From contig JBKBRC010000005.1 in assembly GCA_046292345.1 (NCBI GenBank), forward strand, positions 1-64,000: a DNA stretch of 64,000 nucleotides. Reading direction: 5' to 3'. Below, piece by piece: positions 8,707 to 16,035 of this stretch. Made by a program: the position numbers and the translations under genes. Numbering within the stretch: position 1 is the first letter of the stretch; each line of letters begins with the position of its first letter. The notes below the pieces were generated by a model. That model ran no database searches and had not been told where the DNA came from. It saw only the letters and a list, made by a program, of their open reading frames with translations. Origin of the DNA: JBKBRC01 sp046292345. GTDB taxonomy: Bacteria > Bacteroidota > Rhodothermia > Rhodothermales > Rubricoccaceae.

Positions 8707-9894
8707 TTGCCCCAGCGTTCCCCTAACGAACACGCTTCCGCAGGGCGCCTGCGGCTGCTCTTCGTCTCCCACACCCTCCCTCCTCTCAAGCGCCCACTGG
8801 CGAGTGTCGGGGGGATGCAGCGCGTAGCCGAAGAGTTGTACCGATCGTTCCGAAAGCATCCACGTGTGGACGTGCGCCTGCTCGGCCTGCGCACGCCCTG
8901 GCGCTGGATCGGCGTGCGGACGACCGGCTTTCTAGCGCGCCTGCTCGCGCGGCTCCCTGCACACGCGCGCCACGCTGACGCCGACGTAGTGCTGTTCTCG
9001 TCCATGGTGACGGCCGCGCTGGCACCGGCGCTTCGGAGGCGGATGCCGGGCGTGCGCCTGGCCGCCATCGCGCACGGGCTCGACGTGACGCTGCCCGTCG
9101 GGCTCTATCAGTGGTGGCTGCCCCGCGTTTTCGGCGCGCTCGACCTTGTGCTGCCGGTCAGTTCAGCCACGGCCGAGGCGTGCCGGCGGCGCGGCGCTCC
9201 GCCCGAGCGCCTCCACATCTGCCACAACGGCATCAGCGTAGACCGCTTTGCGACCCTCGTCCCGCGCGACCAGGCGCGCCGTGCGCTCGAGGAGCGCTTC
9301 GGCCTGCCGCCGGGCGCCATCGTGGTAACGAGCGTAGGACGCCAGGTGGAGCGTAAGGGCAGCGCGTGGTTCGTCGCGCACGTCCTTCCGGCGCTGCCCG
9401 CGCACGTTCACTACGTGATCGCCGGCGACGGGCCGAGCGTTCCCGAGATCCGTGCGCGCGCCGAGGCGGCCGGCCTCGCGCCGCGCGTACACCTGACGGG
9501 CTGGGTAGACGACGCGGCGCTCAACACCGTCCTGCGCGGCGCTGACCTGTTCGTGATGCCCAACATTCCCGTCGAGGGCGACATGGAGGGCTTCGGCGTA
9601 GTGCTGATGGAAGCGGCGCTCTCGGAGCTGTATGCCGTTGGCGCGCGCCTCGAGGGGATCCAGGATGCCATCGCGGAGCCGCACAACGGCGTGCTCGTGC
9701 CGCCAGGCGACGCGGCGGCCTTCGCCGAGGCCATCCTGCGTGTCACGGGAAACTCCGAGCGGCTACGCGCGCTCGGCCGCGGCGCCCGCGCCTATGTTCA
9801 GGAGACGTTCTCGTGGCCGCGCTCAGCCGGCCGCTACGTAGACGTGCTGACCCGCCTGGCTCGGGGCACGCCGGAGCCCCTTCCCGTTCCCTGA
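8707..9894 (+). CDS. Glycosyltransferase family 4, second of a pair
   Basis: 395 aa. GT-B fold: N-terminal LLFVSHTLPPLKRPLASVGGMQRVAEEL, then LVLPVSSATAEACRRRGAP, VVTSVGRQVERKGSAWFV, and the C-terminal donor motif with GFGVVLMEAALSELYAVGA and PPGDAAAFAEAI. The start is taken as TTG at 8707 because the first ATG (8815) would remove the first Rossmann strand. It follows another GT4 gene by 27 bp, suggesting a shared glycolipid or surface-sugar pathway. It ends 4 bp before the stop of the convergent RND transporter. Substrate unknown. Confidence 0.86.
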   Translation: MPQRSPNEHASAGRLRLLFVSHTLPPLKRPLASVGGMQRVAEELYRSFRKHPRVDVRLLGLRTPWRWIGVRTTGFLARLLARLPAHARHADADVVLFSSMVTAALAPALRRRMPGVRLAAIAHGLDVTLPVGLYQWWLPRVFGALDLVLPVSSATAEACRRRGAPPERLHICHNGISVDRFATLVPRDQARRALEERFGLPPGAIVVTSVGRQVERKGSAWFVAHVLPALPAHVHYVIAGDGPSVPEIRARAEAAGLAPRVHLTGWVDDAALNTVLRGADLFVMPNIPVEGDMEGFGVVLMEAALSELYAVGARLEGIQDAIAEPHNGVLVPPGDAAAFAEAILRVTGNSERLRALGRGARAYVQETFSWPRSAGRYVDVLTRLARGTPEPLPVP

Positions 9895-9898
9895 AGCC

Positions 9899-12484
9899 TT
9901 ACGACGCGGGGGTATCGGCCGGGTCCGCCGGCCGGGCTGACAGGCGGAACGTAGGCCGGCGCAGCCAGGCGCGATCGCCGAGATCGAACGAGCGCTTCGG
10001 ACGTGGCCGACGCGGATCGAGCCAGCCGGCGTCTTCGAGAACCTGCAGCAGCGCCGGGAAGAAGATCAGCGACGCCGCGAGCGTCGTCCCGATGCCCACG
10101 ATGGCCAGCACGCCGATGGAGCGCAGGCCGGGGTGGCCTGAGAGCAGCAGCCCGGCGAAACCGATCAGGTTGGTCATCGCGCCGACGGTGATGTGCTCGC
10201 CCGTCGAGCGCAGCACGCGGCGGATCGATCCTTTGCCTTCCTCTCGGTAGCGGTGCGCGATGTGCACGCCGCCGTCGTTACCGATCCCGAGTACGGTAGG
10301 CAGCACGACGAGGTTGTAGAACGTGAGCATCACCCCGCCGATGACCATTGCCCCGAGCATCCAGAGGATGCCGCACACGAGCGGCCCGACAGCGATGAGC
10401 GTCCACTTGAGCGAGCCGAACGTGACCCACACGAGCAGGAAGACAATCAGGAACGTACCTCCGATCATGAGGGAGCTCTCCTGCTGCATGAGGCGGAGCA
10501 TGTCGGCCGCGACGAGCTGGGTCGAGGCGGCGTAGTAGACGGCCCCTGAGGGCGTGGTTACCTCGCCGATCAGCTCGGCGAAGCGGAGCGAGCGGCGCGC
10601 GTCGCCGAGGCTCCCCCGGGGGAACACGATGACGAAGTTGCCGATTTCGCCGTCCTGCGTAGTGAAGGGCTGCGTAACGAAGTCGGGCACGCTATCGAGC
10701 GGGATGGGCTCGGTCACGCTCGCCGCGCGGAGGAGCTGCGCCACTTGCCCGGTCGTGTCGGCCTGCAGGAACGGGTCTTGGAGCACGGCGCGGAGCTGCG
10801 CGAGGCGGTCCAGCTTGCGGTAGGCCCCGGCCGAGTCCGTCGGGAAGCGTTCCTGAAGCGACTCGACGGCCAGGATGAGCGAGTCGCGTTCGGCGAGGCG
10901 CTTGAGCGCGCCCGTGACGTAGCGCACGTCTTCGGGCGAGTCCAGCAGCAGGTAGGCCGGGTTGCGCCGCGAGCCGGTGGCGAACACAGGCTCGAGCGCG
11001 GCCGCGCGCCGGTCGTAGGCCTCGTACTCCGGCTCGAGCCGGCTGAAATCGTACTCGAAGGCGGCACGCGGCGCAAGGTAGACGCACGCGGCCGTCACGG
11101 CGAGGCACAGGCCAAGCACGGTGCGCGAGAACGGGAACCGGCGCTCGCTCTCGTACGGCGACGCCTCGCCCCGGACCGACAGGTTGAGCAGCTTGTACTG
11201 CTCGGCCAGCGAGAGCATGGCAGGCAGCACGACGAGCATCGAGGCCATGGCAAAGAGGATGCCCGCCCCGCCGATCACGCCGAACTCGCTGAAGCCGCGG
11301 AAGTCTGCCAGCGTGAGGATGAAGAGCGCGCACGCCGTCGTGCATGCCGAGACCGCGATGGCCTGCCCCGTGCTGACGAACGTCTCGGTAATGGCCTCTT
11401 CCACCCCACGCCCTGCCCCCCGCTCCTCGGCATAACGCGCGTAGAAGTGGATCCCGTAGTCGATTCCCAGACCGAAGAGCACCAGGCCGAGCGTGGACGT
11501 CATGAGGTTGAGCGTCCCGAAGGCGAGCGACGCGACGCCGGCGGCCCAGATCAGGCTTATCAGGAGCGGTGTGCTCAGCAGGACGGCTGTCACGGGCGTG
11601 CGCAGCAGCTCGCTCAGGACGACGCGCAGCACGAAACGCCCGCCCGTCCGCGCCTGTGTCGACTTGTAGAGGAAGTAGAGCACGACAGCCAGGATGACCG
11701 CCATCACGCCGGCGCCGAACGAGTTGCGCACGTCGTCCGTGATGGCACGCACCTCGACGCTCTGCCGCAGCAGGCGCCCGGCCGCCACGACCGTCATCTC
11801 GGGGTGGTACATGCCCGGGCGCAAGGCGATGGCCAGGCTGTCCAGCTGCGCGTACGTCCGGTCGATGTAGGCGAGATCGGTCTGCGAGCCCGTGGGGTAG
11901 AAGCGGATGGCGAGCACGGCCGAGTCCGGGCTCGTCAGGTACTCGGTGAGGGCAAGCTGCGCGAGGTCCTCGCGGAGCTGCTCCACGTCGGCAGCGGGCT
12001 CGCGCCGCGTGCCGCGGAGCAGGTCTACGCGCAGCGGATCTGAGATGGCGCGCGCCGACTGCGCCTGCTGCCGGAGGAACGCCTCGAGGCGGTCCAGCTC
12101 CTCGTACGTCGCGAAGTAGAGCGCGTTGTCGAGCAGGAACTGCACGTCGCGGCGGAACTCGACGTCGCTGAAGACGGGCTCGCCGCGACTCGTGCGCAGC
12201 TGCATCGCCCGTGCGATGTAGTCCTCCGCGAACGCGACGTTTTGCTCGAACGAGGGGCTTGTGATGGCCACGTCCACTGTGCTGCCGGCCCCCACGGCCT
12301 CCTGCAGGCGCAGCAGCGACTGCACGCTTTCGTACTCTTCGGGCAGTAGCGCTGCAAGGTCCGCGTTGATGCGCAGCGAAGCCGCCTGCACCAGCCCGAG
12401 GATCGAGAGCGCGAACGCCACGGCGAGCACGAACACCGGATGGCGCGCGCAGAAGGCGGGAATGAAGCGGAGCTTGTGGAACAT
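9899..12484 (-). CDS. RND/MMPL-family exporter
   Basis: 861 aa integral membrane protein with the RND layout: an N-terminal helix (HPVFVLAVAFALSILGLVQA), a large periplasmic loop, a block of about five helices with the MMPL signature GLVLFGLGIDYGIHFYARYA, a second periplasmic loop, and a second helix block with VVLPTVLGIGNDGGVHIAHR. It resembles HpnN-type and other MMPL lipid exporters, so a hydrophobic substrate is likely but not shown. No membrane-fusion or outer-membrane partner is adjacent. Tail-to-tail with the glycosyltransferase gene. Confidence 0.88.
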   Translation of the reverse strand: MFHKLRFIPAFCARHPVFVLAVAFALSILGLVQAASLRINADLAALLPEEYESVQSLLRLQEAVGAGSTVDVAITSPSFEQNVAFAEDYIARAMQLRTSRGEPVFSDVEFRRDVQFLLDNALYFATYEELDRLEAFLRQQAQSARAISDPLRVDLLRGTRREPAADVEQLREDLAQLALTEYLTSPDSAVLAIRFYPTGSQTDLAYIDRTYAQLDSLAIALRPGMYHPEMTVVAAGRLLRQSVEVRAITDDVRNSFGAGVMAVILAVVLYFLYKSTQARTGGRFVLRVVLSELLRTPVTAVLLSTPLLISLIWAAGVASLAFGTLNLMTSTLGLVLFGLGIDYGIHFYARYAEERGAGRGVEEAITETFVSTGQAIAVSACTTACALFILTLADFRGFSEFGVIGGAGILFAMASMLVVLPAMLSLAEQYKLLNLSVRGEASPYESERRFPFSRTVLGLCLAVTAACVYLAPRAAFEYDFSRLEPEYEAYDRRAAALEPVFATGSRRNPAYLLLDSPEDVRYVTGALKRLAERDSLILAVESLQERFPTDSAGAYRKLDRLAQLRAVLQDPFLQADTTGQVAQLLRAASVTEPIPLDSVPDFVTQPFTTQDGEIGNFVIVFPRGSLGDARRSLRFAELIGEVTTPSGAVYYAASTQLVAADMLRLMQQESSLMIGGTFLIVFLLVWVTFGSLKWTLIAVGPLVCGILWMLGAMVIGGVMLTFYNLVVLPTVLGIGNDGGVHIAHRYREEGKGSIRRVLRSTGEHITVGAMTNLIGFAGLLLSGHPGLRSIGVLAIVGIGTTLAASLIFFPALLQVLEDAGWLDPRRPRPKRSFDLGDRAWLRRPTFRLSARPADPADTPAS

Positions 12485-12547
12485 GGTGGGCGAACCGTGG
12501 CGCCGGCAACTCGCCGGGACCTTACCGTATTTTCAGCGCCTTCGCCT

Positions 12548-12563
12548 CGTTTCACGTGAAACA
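12548..12563. promoter_or_regulatory. parS centromere site 1 (ParB binding)
   Basis: CGTTTCACGTGAAACA matches the bacterial parS consensus TGTTTCACGTGAAACA at 15 of 16 positions. The 14-bp core GTTTCACGTGAAAC (12549-12562) is a perfect palindrome. It lies in the divergent gap between the RND exporter and the maoC-like gene. ParB nucleates here to segregate the origin region. Confidence 0.93.
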
Positions 12564-12584
12564 TACCGGCCGCCCCTCTGCGCC

Positions 12585-13001
12585 ATGAAGCACACCTACG
12601 ACTCGATCTCGGTAGGCGACACGTTCTCGTGGAGCACAGTTGTGACGGCCGAGCACGTCCGCGCCTTCGCCGACGTCACGGGCGATGACAACCCGATCCA
12701 TCTCGACGCCGATTTTGCGGCAACGTCGAAATTCGGACAGCCTGTCGTACACGGGGTGCTCCTTCTCGGGCTGGCATCCAAGGTCCTCGGACGTGACTTC
12801 CCGGGAGACGGGTCGATTGCCGTGTCGCTCTCGAGCCGTTTCATACGGCCTGTCCCTGTCGGCAGCGAGGTCACGATCGAGGTCAAAGTCGCCGAGAAGC
12901 TCGAGCGGCACGGGCACGTCCGCGTCAAGCTGTATGGCTACGCAGGCGGCAAGATGTGCATTGGCGGCGAGGCCGTCGTCATCCCCCCTCCGGCCGGCTA
13001 G
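12585..13001 (+). CDS. MaoC-like (R)-enoyl-CoA hydratase domain protein
   Basis: 138 aa single hot-dog domain. The hydratase-2 motif is clear: FADVTGDDNPIHLDADFAA, with the catalytic Asp and His of the D-x4-H type, then FGQPVVHGVLLLGLASKVLG. It would hydrate trans-2-enoyl thioesters in fatty-acid or polyhydroxyalkanoate metabolism; the chain-length preference is unknown. ATG at 12585, 22 bp downstream of parS site 1. A second parS follows 43 bp after the stop. Confidence 0.9.
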   Translation: MKHTYDSISVGDTFSWSTVVTAEHVRAFADVTGDDNPIHLDADFAATSKFGQPVVHGVLLLGLASKVLGRDFPGDGSIAVSLSSRFIRPVPVGSEVTIEVKVAEKLERHGHVRVKLYGYAGGKMCIGGEAVVIPPPAG

Positions 13002-13043
13002 ACGCCCCCTGCGACGAGCGCAGCAGCGCTGCCGAGGCGTCGC

Positions 13044-13059
13044 CGTTTCACGTGAAACA
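13044..13059. promoter_or_regulatory. parS centromere site 2 (ParB binding)
   Basis: CGTTTCACGTGAAACA, identical to site 1 over all 16 bases, 496 bp away. It lies in the short gap between the convergent maoC-like gene and the M48 peptidase gene, 9 bp from the M48 stop. Confidence 0.93.
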
Positions 13060-13067
13060 CGAGCTCA

Positions 13068-14558
13068 TCACGGGCGGCGCGGCAGCTTGAGGCGCGTACC
13101 CGCGGGGATTTGCTGCTGGAGTTCGACCTGGTTCATGATCGCCAGCCCTTCGGCCGACATGCCCGGGGGCATCGGGCGCCCCTCGAGCAGCGAGGCGAAC
13201 GTTGCCGACTGGCCCACACGTACGATTTCGAGGCGTACTGGCTGCCGGCTCAGAAACTGCGGATCAGTCAGCCGCGCAAAGCTGCGCAGCAAGTTGTCGA
13301 GGCCCTGCTGGTTGGCCGCGAACACGGCACTCGGGGAGTACCCGAGGAACTGGTATGTCCGCCCCTCGTGTTCGATGAAGTACGCCAGGAAGCTCACCGC
13401 ACCGCCCTGCGTCTGCGCGTTGCCGGCCAGCGCCACCGCGGGCAGCCCGTTGACCTGCACGCTCCGAGAGTCTGTCACCGCAATCCCCTGCCGGGCACGA
13501 AACGCCTGCGCGGCGGCCTGCGCGCTCGCTTGACCCGGGAGCGTGAGTTGGGCCACCACCTGGCCGTTCTGAGAAGCCAGCGTGACGGACTGCCGCTCGT
13601 TCACCAGGCGCCACCCCTGCGGCACCGAGAAGCGGAAACGCAGATCTGGATGGTAGAACACGTTGTTCTCCACGAAGCCTTCGCGCGGGTTCTCCCCGAT
13701 CACAAGCCCATCGATGGCCTGGAGATAGCGCTCGGCAAATACCTGGTTTTCCGACTCGAACTGGGCGGCGAGGGCCGGAATGGCCTGCTCGCGCTGGCCC
13801 GGGTCGGGGTGCGTGGAGAGGAACGACGGGAGAGAACCACCCTGCTGACTCGAGAGGCGCTGGAGCGACCGGAAGAATGCCGCCCCCTCGGCGGCGTCGT
13901 AGCCGGCGAAGGAGGAGTAGGCCACCCCCGCCCGGTCGGCCTCCCGCTCCGCGTCGCGGCCCCAGCGCAGAAACAGCAGCTGCGCGCCCGTGCCGCCGAA
14001 CTCCAGGATGTTGCTTCCCAGACCGGGCCGGAGCACATCGCCAAGGATGGCCGCGCCGATCAGGCCGAGCTGCCCGACCTGCGCGCGCGCCGCCTGCCGC
14101 GAGGCGTGCCGTCCGAGCACGTGTCCGATCTCGTGCCCGAGGACGAAGGCCAGCTGCGCCTCGTTGTTCAGGTGCGTGAGCAGGCCGCGCGTGACGTAGA
14201 TGTAGCCTCCCGGGAGGGCAAAGGCATTCACGGTGGGCGTGTCGAGCACGCGGAAGAAGAACGGCGTCTCGCGAATCTCCGCAGGAGTGTTCGGATCAGT
14301 GTATGCGCTCGTCTCAAGCACGTTTCGCGAGAGGCGGTCCACGTAGGCTGTCAGCGCCTCGTTCTCGAGCAGACCGAACTGTGCCACAATCTGCGGGTCG
14401 GCCTCGCGGCCGATCTGAACTTCCTGCTGCCACGTGTAGGCGCCGCGCGCGGACTCGCCGGTGATGAGGTTGGTCGTCGTGCGGCAGCCGCTTGCGCTCA
14501 GGGCAAACAGGAGCAGCGCGAGCAGTGGCCAGGGTGCGAAGGGACGGACGGGACGCAT
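13068..14558 (-). CDS. M48-family zinc metalloprotease lipoprotein
   Basis: 496 aa. A lipoprotein signal peptide ends in LSASGC (lipobox, lipidated Cys near residue 25). The peptidase M48 domain has the zinc motif HEIGHVLGRHASR near residue 140, with the downstream EREADRAG glutamate ligand. This is the BepA/LoiP-like family of periplasmic quality-control proteases. The C-terminal 200 residues hold a probable PsbP/DUF-like beta domain and a final LysM-like segment (RVGQSATFASLL...IPAGTRLKLP). The envelope is the likely site. Start ATG at 14558. Confidence 0.9.
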   Translation of the reverse strand: MRPVRPFAPWPLLALLLFALSASGCRTTTNLITGESARGAYTWQQEVQIGREADPQIVAQFGLLENEALTAYVDRLSRNVLETSAYTDPNTPAEIRETPFFFRVLDTPTVNAFALPGGYIYVTRGLLTHLNNEAQLAFVLGHEIGHVLGRHASRQAARAQVGQLGLIGAAILGDVLRPGLGSNILEFGGTGAQLLFLRWGRDAEREADRAGVAYSSFAGYDAAEGAAFFRSLQRLSSQQGGSLPSFLSTHPDPGQREQAIPALAAQFESENQVFAERYLQAIDGLVIGENPREGFVENNVFYHPDLRFRFSVPQGWRLVNERQSVTLASQNGQVVAQLTLPGQASAQAAAQAFRARQGIAVTDSRSVQVNGLPAVALAGNAQTQGGAVSFLAYFIEHEGRTYQFLGYSPSAVFAANQQGLDNLLRSFARLTDPQFLSRQPVRLEIVRVGQSATFASLLEGRPMPPGMSAEGLAIMNQVELQQQIPAGTRLKLPRRP

Positions 14559-14600
14559 AGGAAGCGGAGGCTGGGTTCTGGGGCCGGATCCGTGTGAGGG

Positions 14601-15752
14601 TTACTCAACAACTTCCGGTGGCCGGACGGTTCCGTTGGTCACTTCGTAGAACGCAAATCGTGCGTCTTCAGGAAGCGCCGCCGCCGAAGCGCCCCCCGAC
14701 AGGTCGTCGCCGAGGGCACGCCGGTCGGCGGTGGTCACGAGGGACTGCCCAAGTGCGTCCGAGGCCAGCAGCGCTCGTACGGCGCGGGAGCGCTGCGGGT
14801 CGAGCGTGCCGAAGAGGTCGTCTACGAGCAGCAAGGGCGCCTCGTCGAGGAAGTCCTCCAGGAAGAATGCCGTAGCCAGACGCAGCACGAGGCTCAGCAT
14901 CCGGTGCTGTCCCTGAGAGGCGTACGCGCGCACGTCGGCCCCGTCAAGGGTGAACACGACTTCGTCGAGGTGGGGCCCTGCAAGCGTGCGCCGCAGCTCG
15001 CGCTCGCGACGTGCCAGCCGCTCGAGCGCGTCGAGGTAGCTCCCCGGGGCGTCGTCCCCGTCTACCGACGGCGCGTAGCGCGCCCGAGGCTGCTGCGCCT
15101 CGAGCCCGAGCGCCTCGTGAGCGCGTGCCACGAACGGCGCGAAGTCCTCCAAGAACCGGCGCCGCCGGGCTGCGATGCGCGAGGCAAACTGCGCCAGTTC
15201 GTCGTTCCACGCCTCAAGCCCGCTCTCGCCCGGCGGGCGCCCCCGATACTGCGCGAGCAGGGCGTTCCGCTGTCTGAGCACCCGGCGGTAGGCGACAAGA
15301 TCGGCCAGGTAAGCCGGGTAGGACTGGCTGAGGACGGTATCGAGGAAGCGGCGCCGCTCGGCCGGCCCTCCCGCCGTGAGCTCGTAGTCTGCGGGGGAGA
15401 GCACGACGTGAGGCACCAGTCCCACGAGCGCGCTGAGACGCTCCTGAGAGACGCCGTTCACGAACACACGCTTGCCCTCCTCGGGCGAGTAGAACACGCG
15501 AATGGTCTGCGCCGCCCGCCGCGCGCCCTGAAACGTCCCCTCCAGTTCGAAGAACGCTGCCTCACGCCGCAGCATGACCCTTTCCGATGCGCCCAGGAAA
15601 CTCCGCCCGAGCGCGAGGACGGAGACGGCCTCGATGAGGTTGGTTTTCCCGGCGCCGTTGTCTCCCCAGAGCACGTTCACGTTGCGGACGGGAGTGAAAA
15701 CGCTGTCCTCGTGCGCACGGAAGGCGCGTAGGCGGAGCGTGACGAGGCGCAT
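14601..15752 (-). CDS. recF: DNA replication/repair protein RecF
   Basis: 383 aa SMC-like ATPase that loads RecA at gaps in the RecFOR pathway. Walker A is GDNGAGKTNLIEA near residue 31. The RecF marker VLSPADYELTAGGPAERRRFLD lies near residue 115. The signature is YASQGQHRMLSLVLRLA, and Walker B is PLLLVDDLFGTLDPQR. In many bacteria recF is next to dnaN and dnaA; here neither is present, but the gene lies within an origin-type neighbourhood. It starts at ATG 15752 with the canonical MRLVTLRLRAFRAH. Confidence 0.96.
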   Translation of the reverse strand: MRLVTLRLRAFRAHEDSVFTPVRNVNVLWGDNGAGKTNLIEAVSVLALGRSFLGASERVMLRREAAFFELEGTFQGARRAAQTIRVFYSPEEGKRVFVNGVSQERLSALVGLVPHVVLSPADYELTAGGPAERRRFLDTVLSQSYPAYLADLVAYRRVLRQRNALLAQYRGRPPGESGLEAWNDELAQFASRIAARRRRFLEDFAPFVARAHEALGLEAQQPRARYAPSVDGDDAPGSYLDALERLARRERELRRTLAGPHLDEVVFTLDGADVRAYASQGQHRMLSLVLRLATAFFLEDFLDEAPLLLVDDLFGTLDPQRSRAVRALLASDALGQSLVTTADRRALGDDLSGGASAAALPEDARFAFYEVTNGTVRPPEVVE

Positions 15753-16035
15753 GAGCAGCAGGCAGGCAGCACGGAACGTGGGCGCTCAGAATAGCGCTGC
15801 CACCTCGCGCCTTCGCCGGTGCGCGCGCGGCCGCCGCCGGCGCAGGGCCGGGGCACCCGTGCACCGGCTGGCGGAAGTGCATCAGCCAGCGAAAGCCGGA
15901 TGTCCTCTGCGTAAGGCTGCCGTCTGTAGCTTGGCCGAAGCACGAGGTTCGGGAACGGCCGGGCCTGCCACCACCTGACGCGCGCGCGGCCCACCGCGCG
16001 GCGTCTCACGGCGCGAGGTACGCGCGGAGCCGGAC
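15753..16035. other. Intergenic region, recF / CHAT gene
   Basis: 283 bp between divergent recF and the CHAT gene. It must hold both promoters. I see no repeat, RNA gene or convincing operator in it. Confidence 0.4.
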
